A stretch of 64,000 nucleotides of DNA, from NCBI GenBank assembly GCA_022695795.1, contig MU404067.1, positions 1 to 64,000 of the forward strand. The letters run 5' to 3'. The translations under genes and the position numbers were made by a program. This document shows, piece by piece, positions 1 to 11,677 of this stretch. The stretch's first letter is position 1. Each line of letters begins with the position of its first letter. Under the pieces are notes generated by a model, which saw only the letters and a list, made by a program, of their open reading frames with translations, was not told the DNA's origin and made no database searches. The stretch is from Biscogniauxia marginata (lineage: Eukaryota; Ascomycota; Sordariomycetes; Xylariales; Xylariaceae).

Positions 1-791
1 TAAACTTAATAACGTAGTTTAAAGCCTTTTTATCTTGTCGTAATTTATAAAATCGAGCTTCGGCTTGCTATTTAAGAATTAAATTGCTAAATATAGACTT
101 AAGTTGTTTTTTAAATTCTTTATAATTTTTAAAGACTTTTTTCGTGTCTTTTTAAGCGTTTGATCCGTTTTCTAGATGATTTTTTAACACTAGTTAAAAC
201 CAGGTTAAAGCGGTTTTAGCGAGGAGCTAAAATACTATGAAAACCTTTTGTTCTTTAATAGTAATCATTTTATAATAAAACCGTAAATAAGTTTTAATTT
301 AAATTAAAAATCCTTTTAAATCACTCGATTTATTATATTTATTAAGTGTAATTAGTTTAAAACTTTTCACGTCGAGGGTTATTATATTGTTTTCGTCGTT
401 TAAGTTGTTAGGGTCGTTATCGTTTAAGGGTGGTTACTTATCTCTAAGAGGTAAAGGTTATTTTGCCTATTTATTTTCTTTTTTAGGTGTTTTTTCCTCC
501 TCCTCTTCTTTTTCTTTAAATGATTCTTTATACTAGGGTTCTAAGGTGTCCTTTTATAACTCTTCTTTAATTATAACTATAATAAACTTTTATATTAGTT
601 CTTTTAAACCTTTTTATTATACCGTAAAAAAACCTAAAGCTTTCGTTTAAAAGCTTATTAATTATTATTTTCTTATTTGTTTTTTTTCTTGTTACCCTTT
701 AATTTTAAGGGGCATACTTGTCTTAAGACTGTTCGATTAAAAGTCCCTTCTCTTAAATTAATATTAAGTACTAATTAAAGAGCTATTAAAA
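1..791 (-). mobile_element. Ty3/gypsy element L1, gag part (RIP-degraded, runs off the left edge)
   Basis: Read on the minus strand, this stretch matches the segment just inside the 5' LTR of the gypsy element at the right end of the window (about 57135-57920). The match starts directly next to the LTR at 792-1153 and includes the leader and the start of the gag-like region. It is AT-rich and full of stops, so it is not expressed as protein. The rest of the element lies beyond base 1. Orientation and identity come from comparing the two copies by eye. Confidence 0.75.
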
Positions 792-1153
792 TGTAACGAA
801 CCTCCTTATATGTTCTTAGTTAGCTAACTTTATAAGTAAGTACGTACTAGGTTTTCTTGATTTAAAGGTAATAATGAATTAAGATTAGTTTAATTGATTT
901 ACAATGTTATGTTCGTTAAAAAGGTTTTAAAGTACTTTTATTATAGTATTAAAAAGTGACTATAGTCTTAAATTAATAACTAAAGAACTAAAAAGAATAA
1001 CTAGATACACAAAGAAATTTTAATTTATTTATATTTATTTCTTCTTTCTTTAAAACAAGTAAATCGTTAAATCGTACATTTCGACTAGCGATTCACCGAT
1101 TCATTTTTTGATCATGTGACTTGCACACCCTTCCATTTCTGAGGTTCGTAATA
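792..1153 (-). repeat. 5' LTR of gypsy element L1, inserted into element L2
   Basis: The LTR reads TGTAACGAACC at its left end and GGTTCGTAATA at its right end, the reverse complement of the LTR of the right-hand gypsy element. The gag-like DNA of the same minus-oriented element abuts it on the left. On the right, from 1154, the sequence resumes in the opposite orientation in the middle of another gypsy copy (it matches about 59425 onward). This is an LTR at a nested insertion junction. At about 360 bp it is shorter than the 421-429 bp copies elsewhere, so it has internal deletions. Confidence 0.75.
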
Positions 1154-4100
1154 GTTTTATATAAAAGATAAACCTTTCACCCCCTACTACGTAAAAGATA
1201 ATTAAAAAAACTATTTAAATAATAATTACTAGAAACACGCTTTTATGAAAGCCTAAGAATAGAAGGACATCCGGGTTATAACAACTTAAAGAAACCCAAA
1301 AGAGAAAAGGCGTGGAAACCAAAAAACGGTAAAAGCTCTCGCTAGTAAAGCAGCGAGAAGCTATAAATAGCAAGTCTTTATATAAAGTCCAGTCGGGACT
1401 TAATAATACTATTATAATTAGAGTTAGGTATAATAAAAGGGAGTATAAAGCCTTTATAAACTTAAGAGCAAATAAAAGCTATATCTTAGTTAAAATAACT
1501 TAAAAAGACAAAATACTATAAATATATAAATAAAATTCATATTAATTATGGAACTTCGAAAAATATATATTTAATTACGAAAATAATAAAGTGTTAAAAG
1601 AGATAGTCCCTTTCTCGATAACCATTTAAGGATATCCCGAGTAAGTCATTTTTAATATTATATATATATTAAGTCACGACATAATACTAAGAATAAATTA
1701 ACTTAAAAGAAGTAATTTACGAATAAATTTCGAGATAAACACGCTTTATTAAAATTAAAAATAAGAGGAGTTAACTATTACGAGTTACGAGATAAGTACC
1801 GTAAATAACTCTAGAAAAATAGATGTAAAAACGAAATATATCGCTTATATAATTCGAGTAACTAAGCTTAAAGATCTAACGAAAAGAGTACTACGTAAGT
1901 ACCTCCGTTTCTATAAATTATTTAGAAACAAAACAAAAAAAGAATTACTAAAACATAGTTAATAAGATTACTAAATTTACTTTAAAGAAAGAAAGTAGTT
2001 AAAACTATTTTTAGTATATCTTATAAATCAGGAAAAATAAAAAGCACTATAAAAAGGAATTTAAAAGGATCTTAATAAAGGATATATTTAAGAATTAAAG
2101 TCCTCGTTAAAATACCTAGTAATTATAGTACTTAAAGTTAATAAAAACGGGAAATAACGTGTTAATAAAAAAGGAAACCTAGTATAACGATAAATAATTA
2201 ACTATTAACACCTTAATAAAATAACCAAAAAAAACGAATACTTATTACTATTAATAAAACTTATAAGAGGATAAATTAATAAGGCCTAAATCTTTATAGT
2301 ACTAAACTTTCGCGATGAATATTATATAATTAAAATGGCTAAAGGATATAAATAGTATACCGCATTTCGAACGATATATAAACATTATAAGTACAAAGTT
2401 ATACCGTTTGAACTTATTAACGCACCTGTTATATTTTAATATATAATTATAATAATCCTCCGCAAGTTTCTAGATAAATTTATATTCGTTTATTTAAACG
2501 ATATATTAATTTACTTAAAAAGCGAGAAGAAATATAAGAAACATATAAAACAAGTGTTAAAAGCCCTAGAAAAAGTAAACCTACTTATTTATTTAACTAA
2601 AAATAAATGGCATATTAAAAAACTAAACTATTTAGGATTTATAATAAGTCTAGGAGAAATCCGCATTTAAAAAGGGAAAATAGTAATAGTTAAGGATTAG
2701 TTAGAACTTAAGAGTGTTATAAACGTACGTATATTTCTTGGCTTTATTAACTATGTTAAATAACTTATTAGGGATTTCGGGCGTATCGCTAAACCATTAA
2801 TAAAACTAACTACCTTAACGAAAACAAGAAAGGTTTTCCATTTCACTAAAGAAGCTAAACAGGCTTTTTAGCAGTTAAAAGAAGTTGTAACTAGTGAGGT
2901 TATATGTAAACTTTTAAACGAAAATAAAAAGAAACGACTAAGGACAAACGCCTTAGATTTCGTTATTAGAGTAGTCTTAAAGTAACTGGAAAATAATAGG
3001 AAATAGTACCTAGTCGCGTACCTATTCAAAGCACTACATAGTGCGAAACTAAATTATTAGATTTATAATAAGGAATTATTAATAGTTATTAAAGCACTAA
3101 AGAAATAGGAACTATGACTTAGCAAAACTAAGGAACTTATCAATATTTATTTAAATTATAAGAACCTTACACAATTTATAATAATATAAACGCTTAATTA
3201 AAGATATAAGCGTTAAATGATTTTCCTGTCTAAATTTAATTTTAAAATCTAGCACATTAAAAGAAAGGAAAATATTTAAGTAGATTTTCTTAATAAAAAA
3301 GGAGATTATAAATTAAAAATCAATAAAAGAGATATCTAGATGTTTAAACGACAAAATAACGAATTAATATAAAAGACTAGAAATAACGTTTTAAAGCAAA
3401 TTACAGTTAAAAGGAAAAATAATTACAATCTTAATAAAGATTTAACGACGAACTTCTTTCGTATAAAGAAAAGGTATATGTATTAAAATAAGTATAAAAC
3501 GAATTCATTAAAGAATTTCACAAACACTCTTTACACGGCTACTAAGGAATCTTTAAAACAATAAAACGACTTTAAAAAGAATTTGACTTTCTAGGAATGT
3601 AATAAACAATTAAAAGAATTATAAAGAATTATAACATTTATAATAAGGTTAAAGCATTACGATATAAACTATATAGATTATTATAATTAACTTAGATACT
3701 TAATAAAGCATGGTACATAATTATATGGGATTTCGTAGTGAAACTCCTAGAGTTAAAAGATTCTACCATAAGAGTACCTTATAACAATATATAGGTAATT
3801 GTTAATAAACTCACGAAATATATCTACTTTTTATTATTTAACGAATCAAGCATAATAAAATAGCTAGCTTTTAATTTCTTAAAAAAATACGTTAATAAAC
3901 ATGAATTATTAAAACGCATTATTTTAAATAAAGATAAGCTATTTACTTTAAAATTTTGGATAAACTGAATAAAACGAATAAGAATTAAACAAAAGTTATT
4001 TATAACGTATTATCCCTAAATAGACGAATAAATAAAGAGATTAAACTAAACAATAAAATAGTATTTACAAAGCTATGTTAATTAGGAAATGAATAACTAA

Positions 4101-5457
4101 ATAGAATTGCTATTAATAGCCTAAATAGCATATAACACTTCGGTTAACGAGAACATAAAAATGTCACCACACGAGGTAGTATATAGGTAAAAAGCGGAAA
4201 TCTAAAAACAACCGATCGAACGCATAAAAACACCAAAAGTCGAAATAAAGGCCCCGAGAGTAGAAGTACTATTCGAAAAGGTTTAAGTAATATAATAATG
4301 GTTATAAAAAGAATTACAATTTATTTAAGACAAAATAATAAAGTATTATAATAAAAAAAGAATTAAAGGACTAATTCTTAGGAAAGGAGACATAGTTTAT
4401 TTGCTTTGCTAATAACAAGGCGTAATATTAAAAACACCTTAAATTAAAATAAAAGGACTTAATAAAAAACTTAAGTTTAAGAAATTAAGACTATATAAAA
4501 TTAAAAAGGTTATTTCGAAAGTTAATTATAAGTTAACACTATTAAAAGGATCTAGAATATATTTTATATTTTATATTTCACTTTTAAAACTAGTATTAAA
4601 TAACGCCATACTAAAAAACCAATTAAAATTTAAAAAAAACCCTAATAAGTACGAAATAAAAAAGATATTAAATTTAAGACGAGTTAAAAGTTAATTATAA
4701 TATTTTATTAAATAGAAAAGCTACTTATTAGAAAAAAACACTTAAAAACCTCTTAAGTACTTAAAGAACCTAACGAACGAACTTAAGAACTTTTACCGCT
4801 AGAACCCGGATCGACTAGAAAGGCCCGAAAATCGGGGTCCTAATCTAGAAAAGACAAGTCGAAGGAGGGAACGACTATAGAAGCAGTATTAATCTACTTA
4901 ACTAGCGAACGTTATTTAGCCGCCAATTTGACTTGCTTTTCCCTTAAACGCTTTTGTTTTTTCTCCTCCACTTTCTTTATCTCTTTAATGGAAGAAAGAC
5001 CACGTTTTAACATCTTTAAACCCCGCCTTTAAAGAAACTCCTTTTACTTATAAATACGAATTAATCGTTTTACGAGGGCTTATAATTAATTGTTAAAGGA
5101 TTAAAGTTCCTCCTTTATTTTGCGACGCTTAACTACTAATTTCTCACGTTCTCGACTTATGTCGAATAAGTTAAATATCTCGATATTTAAACTGTCGTAA
5201 TAATAATAAGTTTTAATTACATAGTTAAAACAAGTTTTAAATTTGGGAACTATAAAGTAAGGCAAGTTAATCTTAAAATAATTAAAACAAGGAAATACCT
5301 TAAAACTAGAAAACTAAATATATGTAGTAAAAGAATCCCGGGACTTATTTTTACGAGGTTTCGCAAGTAACTTCGAAACATTAAACATTATAAAGAATAA
5401 AAAGGGAAGAACTTACTCGAGGTTTTTAGAATAAAGATCTAAGGAGAAAAGGAATAG
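1154..5457 (+). mobile_element. Ty3/gypsy chromodomain element L2, pol region (RIP-degraded)
   Basis: The sequence runs parallel to 59425-63751 of the right-hand element. Decayed domains in order: reverse transcriptase (about 2040-2680, active-site box at 2491-2502 reading Tyr-Leu-Asn-Asp), RNase H (about 2760-3250), integrase with an HHCC-like zinc region (about 3500-4100) and a chromodomain-like tail (about 4650-4800). A purine-rich tract at 5441-5457 directly precedes the 3' LTR, which fixes the plus orientation. Stops are everywhere and G-to-A/C-to-T changes dominate. The 5' LTR and gag lie outside the window because L1 is inserted between. Dead element. Confidence 0.85.
4912..5190 (-). 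pseudogene. Antisense coiled-coil-like ORF relic in the 3' part of gypsy element L2
   Basis: Between the chromodomain and the 3' LTR the minus strand reads as a charged, helix-prone protein: a REREKL segment, then KRGLSSIKEIKK followed by a Lys/Glu/Arg-rich tail, ending at a stop at 4912-4914. A few stops interrupt it, mostly of the TAA/TAG type expected where RIP changes Gln or Trp codons. The same protein can be read at the matching place of the right-hand element (63230-63475). That both diverged copies keep it suggests a real antisense gene in the ancestral element. Function unknown. Confidence 0.5.
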
Positions 5458-5918
5458 TGTTATAAATTAACTTTATTAAAAGAAACCTTAATAAGGATGT
5501 CGAAACAAGAATTAAGAATATGCGAAATAATAGGGACAACACATATTCTATGTAACATCACGTGATGTTAAACCTATATTAGTTAGTTAATTAAGATAAA
5601 CCCAATATAGTGAATCTAAGTTAGTTTATCGACCTATCCAGGTTTAACGGTATTTAACATATCATAAGGAAGAAGTGATGAGTATAAGTAAACTGGAATT
5701 TCCTATGTAATTAATCTTTCGTTTTTTAGCTATTAATCTAAAACTATAGTCACTCTTTAATACTATAATGAGAGTACCTTAAAACCTCTCTAACGAACAT
5801 AACATTATAAATCAATTAAACCAATCTTAACCTATTATTACCTTTAAATTAAGAAAAACCTAGTACGTACTCACCTGTGAAGTTAGTTAACTAGGAACAC
5901 ATAAGGAGGTTCGTCATA
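5458..5918 (+). repeat. 3' LTR of gypsy element L2
   Basis: It begins TGTTATAAATTAAC after a purine-rich tract and ends GGTTCGTCATA. Internal blocks match the 5' LTR at 56706-57134, for example the stretch ending in AACCTCTCTAACGAACAT. The terminal bases look like TGTTACAAA and GTTCGTCACA altered by C-to-T changes. Length is about 461 bp, against 429 for the right-hand copy. Confidence 0.8.
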
Positions 5919-6138
5919 AGAAAGTCCAAGATTTTTACGATTTTTACGCGTAAAGTTATGAATTTTTAAAAAAGTTAATTTTATATAAGAAATTAAGTGG
6001 CTTACTCGCTTGTGTGGCTTACTCACTTATAAGACACGTTAATTTAAATAATAATTATTATTAATTAATTTCGATATAATATAAATAATTTTTAATAATT
6101 AAAAGTATAATAATTATAAAATTTCATTTACGCGTTTA

Positions 6139-6559
6139 TATAACGAACCTCCCTGTGTTTTCCTAGTCAACTAACTTCACAGGTGAGTACGTACTAGGTT
6201 TTCTTGATTTGAAGGTAATAATGGGTTAAGATTAGTTTAATTCATTCGTAATGTTATGTTCGTTAGAGAGGTTTTAAGGTACTCTCACTATAGTATCAAA
6301 GAGTGACTATAGTCTTAGATTAATAGCTGGAAAAAATGAATAACTAAATACATAAGAAATCCCATCCTTCTTATACTTAATTTCCTCCTGGGATAATGCC
6401 CAATATTCTTAATCATTTTCTCTCATTCTCTGTGAGAGCAACAGAGAATACAATCATTCTCTCTTATTCTCTGTGAGAGTAACAGAGAATGCTACCATAG
6501 GTCACGTGACCCATGTTCACATGACCATCCACCTTTCCAACCCCTGTTGGTTCGTAACA
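6139..6559 (-). repeat. Solo gypsy LTR with a 5-bp target-site duplication
   Basis: The LTR runs from TATAACGAACCTCC to GGTTCGTAACA, the minus orientation of the gypsy LTR family in this window. The five bases on each side are identical, GTTTA at 6134-6138 and GTTTA at 6560-6564, as expected of an integrase insertion followed by recombination between LTRs. The inner half (about 6360-6559) is markedly less AT-biased than the other copies, so this copy has been mutated less. Confidence 0.85.
6425..6490. repeat. Two tandem copies of a perfect hairpin inside the solo LTR
   Basis: ATTCTCTGT and its exact complement ACAGAGAAT are separated by 7 bases at 6425-6449, and the same arrangement recurs at 6466-6490, giving a 41-bp tandem unit. 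A transcript of either strand could fold into two 9-bp stems. The other LTR copies in the window do not show this block. Confidence 0.8.
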
Positions 6560-6564
6560 GTTTA

Positions 6565-7694
6565 TTTCGTTTATTTGTTTATATAATATGTTATTTTTAA
6601 AGTATTTATTAAAATAAGGGTTTTTTTTTTAAAAAAACGTTTAAAAATTAAAAATTCAAAGTTATTTTAAATAAATAAGGTGATTAAAATAGTTAAAGTA
6701 GTTTAATAAGGTGGGTTAATTTATAATTTTATGCTACTTTTTTCCACCCACTATATAAATTATATTGTGGCTATTAACTTGTTTTAGTGAATATCGTGAC
6801 CCATAAATCGGGTTTTTTTTTTCATTTCGCCGCTACAGTCAACTATATAAGATGGCTATAATAGCTCACCCAGCTCGCAAAAAGCTCTCAACGGAGCTGC
6901 GACTGAGTGTCGTATCTCTTAATAAGTTAGCGTTTGGCGGAGGGACTTGGTTGGTTGAGGGAAGGCGAGGAATATGAACTTCAAAACGAGTGCGTTGGTG
7001 AGCTTCTCATAACTCTCGGGGATATGCTAGCTACCGTGGACAATGATGATTGTGCGTTTGGTGCTAGCCGCCATGATTGATGCTACCATGGCTAATGTTT
7101 TTGGAGGCATATTTACTTGAAATTTGGCTTCAAGTTTTCGAAGAAAGTGGTTAGGGGCCAACATATCTCCCAGAAGAGGGAAAATTGTGAACAGAGAAGA
7201 AAGCTAAGATTCATATCTGTGGTGCCCCAGACTGTTAGTCGATTGTGTGATATGATGCTTCACACCGAATGCGACATGTGCTCTACTACCAAATCTATGC
7301 TATTATTAGCTTGGTCTTGCAGCCGAAGGCTGTACAATCCGAGTGTCTCGTTTTCTAAAGTTTCTGTTCTACTCGTTTATCAATGCATATTTTCTATAGA
7401 TCCCCAATTCTTGATCTTCCTGTGCGTCCCGTTTTTTTCTCGTCGTTGTGCGCTTCGTTGCAGGCATATTCGGCCTCGTCTTCCCGTACAATCCAGTGGA
7501 GGCGCCGTGGAGTGTTATAAACACCAAGCCCTTTAATATCACTAGGGTTACTATCAACAACTTCTTGGACGTGGCCGTCCTTGGCATTGCCCAAGGCAAG
7601 GTATAGCAGCTGCATTTGGATATTAATGGTATATATATATTATACGTATCTCTGATCAGCCCAGATATTGATCAACCAATTTCCAAGTCTTTGA
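6565..7694. other. Gap between the LTR and the permease; one coding-like exon relic
   Basis: AT-rich to about 6850, then of normal composition. On the plus strand, 7464-7606 is preceded by a possible acceptor (GTTGCAG) and reads GIFGLVFPYNPVEAPW, continuing for 46 codons to a TAG at 7604. This looks like the last exon of a gene whose 5' part I cannot reconstruct. Family not recognised. No other feature supported. Confidence 0.3.
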
Positions 7695-9603
7695 CTAAAT
7701 GCTTTTCAATAGCCAACGCCACCAGGGTTGTGGAACACCGATCTCTCCTTCGGCTAATTCTTTAACTTCATCAAGATCACGGCGTCTACCAGATTGTAAG
7801 TCGATCTCATCTGTACGCCAGAAATGCGTCCGGAACCAAAACTTATACGCCAGGTAGATTATACCGAAAAGAGGGAGTAGAATGTAGGCATCGACAAACC
7901 CACCCGCATCAAAGGGAGAGAACTTGGTCCAGCCCTGCACCAATGCGAGGAAGATATTGGCACCGAGCCCAAAGTATGCATTCCATGGGTACCAGAGTGA
8001 AACAAACGGAAGATCGCTCACGCGGTACCCCTGGAGCTCCCAGGCCTGTCGGAATCGGATATGTGTGAAAGATATCGAACCCCATACGAGGAAGGTAGAC
8101 ACGCCGGAAAGAGATACGATATAAGAATAGGCTTCCGCAGCACCGGTAGAAATATTCATCATTGACAACGCACCGAATGCATTAGCGAAAGTAATCGCGG
8201 CCATTGGCACGCCATTTTTGTTCGTGTATGAGAGGAAACGGGGTGCCTTTCCATCTTGAGCCATGAACAGGACCGTTCGCGATGAGATATATATGGAGCT
8301 GTTTATAGCGGAGATGCAAGTGACGAGTATAAACGCATTTATAAGATGCACTCCGCCGTACCACCCAGCATTCTGGATTGCGACAGTCATCGGGCTTTGA
8401 AGGGCTTTGCTCGCGCCATTGACCAGTCCGTCGGCGTTTGACGGGCATGTCAGACCGAAAAAGAAGGCAGCGAACATGTATACGAATATGATACGCCAAA
8501 AGACCTGGCGAATCGCTAAGGGTACTGCAACACCAGGATTCCTAGTCTCAGTAGCGGCTACGGCGACTGATTCAACACCGGCATAGAAAGTGCTACAGAA
8601 CACGAAGACCTTGGCAACACCTCTAAACCCATCAACAAAGGCGCCTGGGTCTATAATTACGCATTAGCAATGACTATCTCTAGCGGAGACCAATACGTTA
8701 TGATCTGGGTGTAGTAGGGACGACATGCTGACTTGATATCCAGGTAAAAATTGCCTTGGAAGGGAGTGATTAATCAATAGGATATTACATACCGTGCCAA
8801 TATCGAAAGCCGAGAGCATCGGCCCCTGAGACGCCTCCAGCCGTATAGCTATAGTCTGTTAGGCAGGCAGGAAACAATGAGCTAGGAAAATACTACTGAC
8901 ACGATGGCGAAAATATAGAATGCGACTAGACCGAGGAGTTTGAAAAGAGCAAGCCAAAACTCAGCCTCGCCGAAGGTCTCGATTCCAAGAAATTGAAAGC
9001 CCAAGAACAGAAACTAGCGCATGTCAGAAACAAGGTCTCAAGAACCGACGGGATGCGGGTAGATATACCCAGAGGATGAGGAAGTAGCCCCAAACAGGAA
9101 CCTTGTCGCTCCAGAATACTAGTATGCTTGAAACAGCATTGTATTCGTTGGCTAGCACGGCGGCAAAAATGATGAAGTAATTCCAGCCGACGGCGACAGC
9201 GAACGCCGGATCGACCATCCGGTCGGCGAGTTTGGTAAACGCACCTCCCGAGGGGTACAGGGTCGTGAGCTCTCCCAGACTCTGCATGATGCTGTCGAGG
9301 AGTCAATTTCAAGTCCAATTTCTCGTGCGAGACTGTAAGGGCCTAGCAATACCTGAATGCGACGATTCCAATGATACCGAAACCGATGAGCAGCGACGCC
9401 GGACCGCCCTCCGAGAGGGCACCACCACTCCCGACGAGTAAGCCGGGGCCGATAATACCGGCCAAAGCCATCATGCTGAGGTGTCGCGTTTTGAGCCCCC
9501 GCTTGACACCGGACTCGGGGTCGATGGCGCGGAAGTCCGCCTGGTCGTTATCATAGTCGGCAATCGGCTCTATTGGCCGTCCGGGATCCTTTATGCTGTC
9601 CAT
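7695..9603 (-). CDS. Amino-acid permease (APC superfamily, fungal YAT-type), five exons
   Basis: Predicted plasma-membrane symporter that imports amino acids; substrate not predictable. Exons on the minus strand are 9603-9353, 9291-9069, 9013-8901, 8848-8793 and 8650-7695. All four introns have GT..AG ends and keep phase, giving 532 residues with about 12 hydrophobic helices. The N-terminus carries the family signature GLKTRHLSMMALAGIIGPGL (first helix), then a PSGGAF block and the FGEAEFWLALFK loop typical of fungal permeases. The chosen start (9603) opens with an acidic cytosolic tail. An in-frame ATG at 9789 would add 62 residues of non-family sequence and is less likely. Neighbours give no pathway context; it is the gene nearest the left AT-rich block. 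Confidence 0.92.
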
Positions 9604-11540
9604 GTTTGGCAATCCACAATGCAGACTCCCTACAGATTGTTGAGGCAGCACGGTGTCATTGAGGATCAACAGTATTCGTAAAGTGAAAATAAAAGGTATC
9701 GGAGATGCCTCTCCGTCCTGGCAGCAAATAATTCTTCTCTCGGTAGCGGGTCTTGGCTCGGTGAGCACGCCATCAGACGCTTTCGCCATAATCGCTCAAA
9801 ATTGCATAACTAGCCACCGAGAGCTAAAAGGGTAGAATTATACTATCGATCAACCAATAACGTTGGACAATTAGTTGGTAGGTTAAGTTAAAGCCTTAGT
9901 TAAAACTAACTAAAGGCTACTAAGGCCGCTACCAAGACCGCTACCTAGGAAACTACTTAAACTTACTACGTAACTAAAATTAAGCAAAAAAAAAAAAGAA
10001 CTGATTTCTAATATTAAGGATGAGGAATAATCGCCCCAGTTATTATATTAATGATTAATATTATATTAGCCTTAATAATTTTCAACTTATTATATAACTT
10101 AATAAGAAATTGTTACTATAAATTTATCATCGCTAAATCTAGATAAATCATATAAATATATTATATTTCTAAGAAGACGAAGATTAAAGATCCGATGATT
10201 TTAGCAATGCAGTGTTAAAGTTACTTAACGTAATATAAGTAGGTACTTTAAAGAAATCGTTTTTACATGACTTATAAGTATATATATACACGATTTAGTC
10301 GAGTACCAACGATGCAATCTAAGTTTTCCTTTTATCTGGAGGACAGAATGTTAAAACTCTAACACAACTCTCGTGAATATACAAATATATATATATATGA
10401 CTTATTCTTGCCAAATACCCGTAACCTACCTAGACAATTTAACCATTCCTATTCCTAAGTTCATCTCTCTTGTAATTTGCTCTCCGCCGTTAAGCTGAGT
10501 TGATAATCATCGAGAAATCTTCTGTTTACACTCTTAAGCTTAATATGTGACTGCATTCTCATCAAACCAGCAGATATTTGGATATCTCAACTTCTAGTAG
10601 CAATTACACGCTTCGATGACTGACTCCTAACGATATGACTCGTTGGTGCCCTCATATTTCAACATGGGCCAGCCCAAGCTTCGTTTCTAGAGTAACGAGC
10701 GCATCCAGAATGAATTAAAATCGAATATGGTATATGCGACCTGTTACGAAGGGTGCGCTGCAAGCATATATCTCTCGTGGCATGATGCAGGCCAACTCGA
10801 GCGGGTAGGCGATAACTTTGTTGTTGCGCAGAGAGCTAGAACTATAGGTACACGGATAGATGGCCGTTTGACACCCGAATGCTCCCTTTCTCCCTCAAGT
10901 ACCCTTGTGTCCCGTCGAAAACTTAGATATTTTATTTTCAAGATTAAAGTTATTCTCACTATTGTCACCCACGGTAGCCATAGTAGCAGGTTAAGCTCCC
11001 GACAGCTCGTCCGCATGTGCCACTCACTGCCCTTTACATCATATACACAGTTAAACAGTCAGATTTCAAATACGCATATAGGCACCCTTATCTAGTAATT
11101 AGCCTCAGTAATCATCTGGACTCCTGTGCTTAGTCAATGTATAAGCGTATTTACGCAACTAATATTTCGCATTTAAGTAGGTATTGAAGAGAGTATACCG
11201 TAGCGATATTGACACAATGGGGGCAATGCAATTTTAAAACTCACTGAGTCCTAAAAATAGACAAATAATGATTTAGGCCTAACCTCCGTAGAGTAGATGC
11301 ACGTATAACAACTCGACGCTTGGAGTTACATAGATTTTTAACAACAACGATGAGCCGATTACTTGTGAAGCCATGCATCTAGTAAGGATTAGTCTCGTGC
11401 TTGAACCATGGTAATTTCACATGAGTACGTGACCGGGTTCAATCCAGATTGAAGGCAAATATATATTATATACCTATTGAAAGATGAAAGTTGTGTTCTT
11501 ATGAAGTGCGACATATATTGTTTGTGTGTTTAGATGTGTT
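9604..11540. other. Intergenic region, AT-rich in its left part
   Basis: From about 9840 to 10430 the sequence is AT-rich and gene-free. It looks like a decayed repeat, but I cannot assign a family. From 10430 to 11540 composition is normal; the ORFs at 10727-11095 and on the opposite strand overlap, have no recognisable domain and are not called. Confidence 0.5.
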
Positions 11541-11672
11541 TGTTGAGATGGGACGAAGATTTGAGGATCGGATGATTTCTTAATTCAATGGCAAGTCTAG
11601 ATAGGTAGGCGCAGCCTATATACATATAGAGGAGACCATGGATCGTATAGGGCATGGCCCCATAATTCAACA
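11541..11672 (+). repeat. Short solo LTR (copy A, 132 bp) with a 5-bp target-site duplication
   Basis: It starts TGTTGAGATGGGACGAAGAT and ends TAATTCAACA, so it has TG..CA ends with a short terminal inverted repeat (TGTTGA/TCAACA). The flanking five bases are identical: GTGTT at 11536-11540 and 11673-11677. Two related copies lie at 33400-33536 (same strand) and 35852-35994 (opposite strand). The size and ends fit an LTR of a Ty1/copia-like or small non-autonomous element. No internal region is attached. Confidence 0.75.
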
Positions 11673-11677
11673 GTGTT

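Noticed and set aside
7117..7536. 139-codon plus-strand ORF
   Set aside because: No domain, overlapped by open frames on the other strand, and its start is not an ATG. Only the 3' exon-like piece in another frame looks coding.
11429..11441. GGGTTCAATCC resembling a tRNA B box
   Set aside because: No matching A box or cloverleaf with acceptor-stem complementarity could be placed around it.
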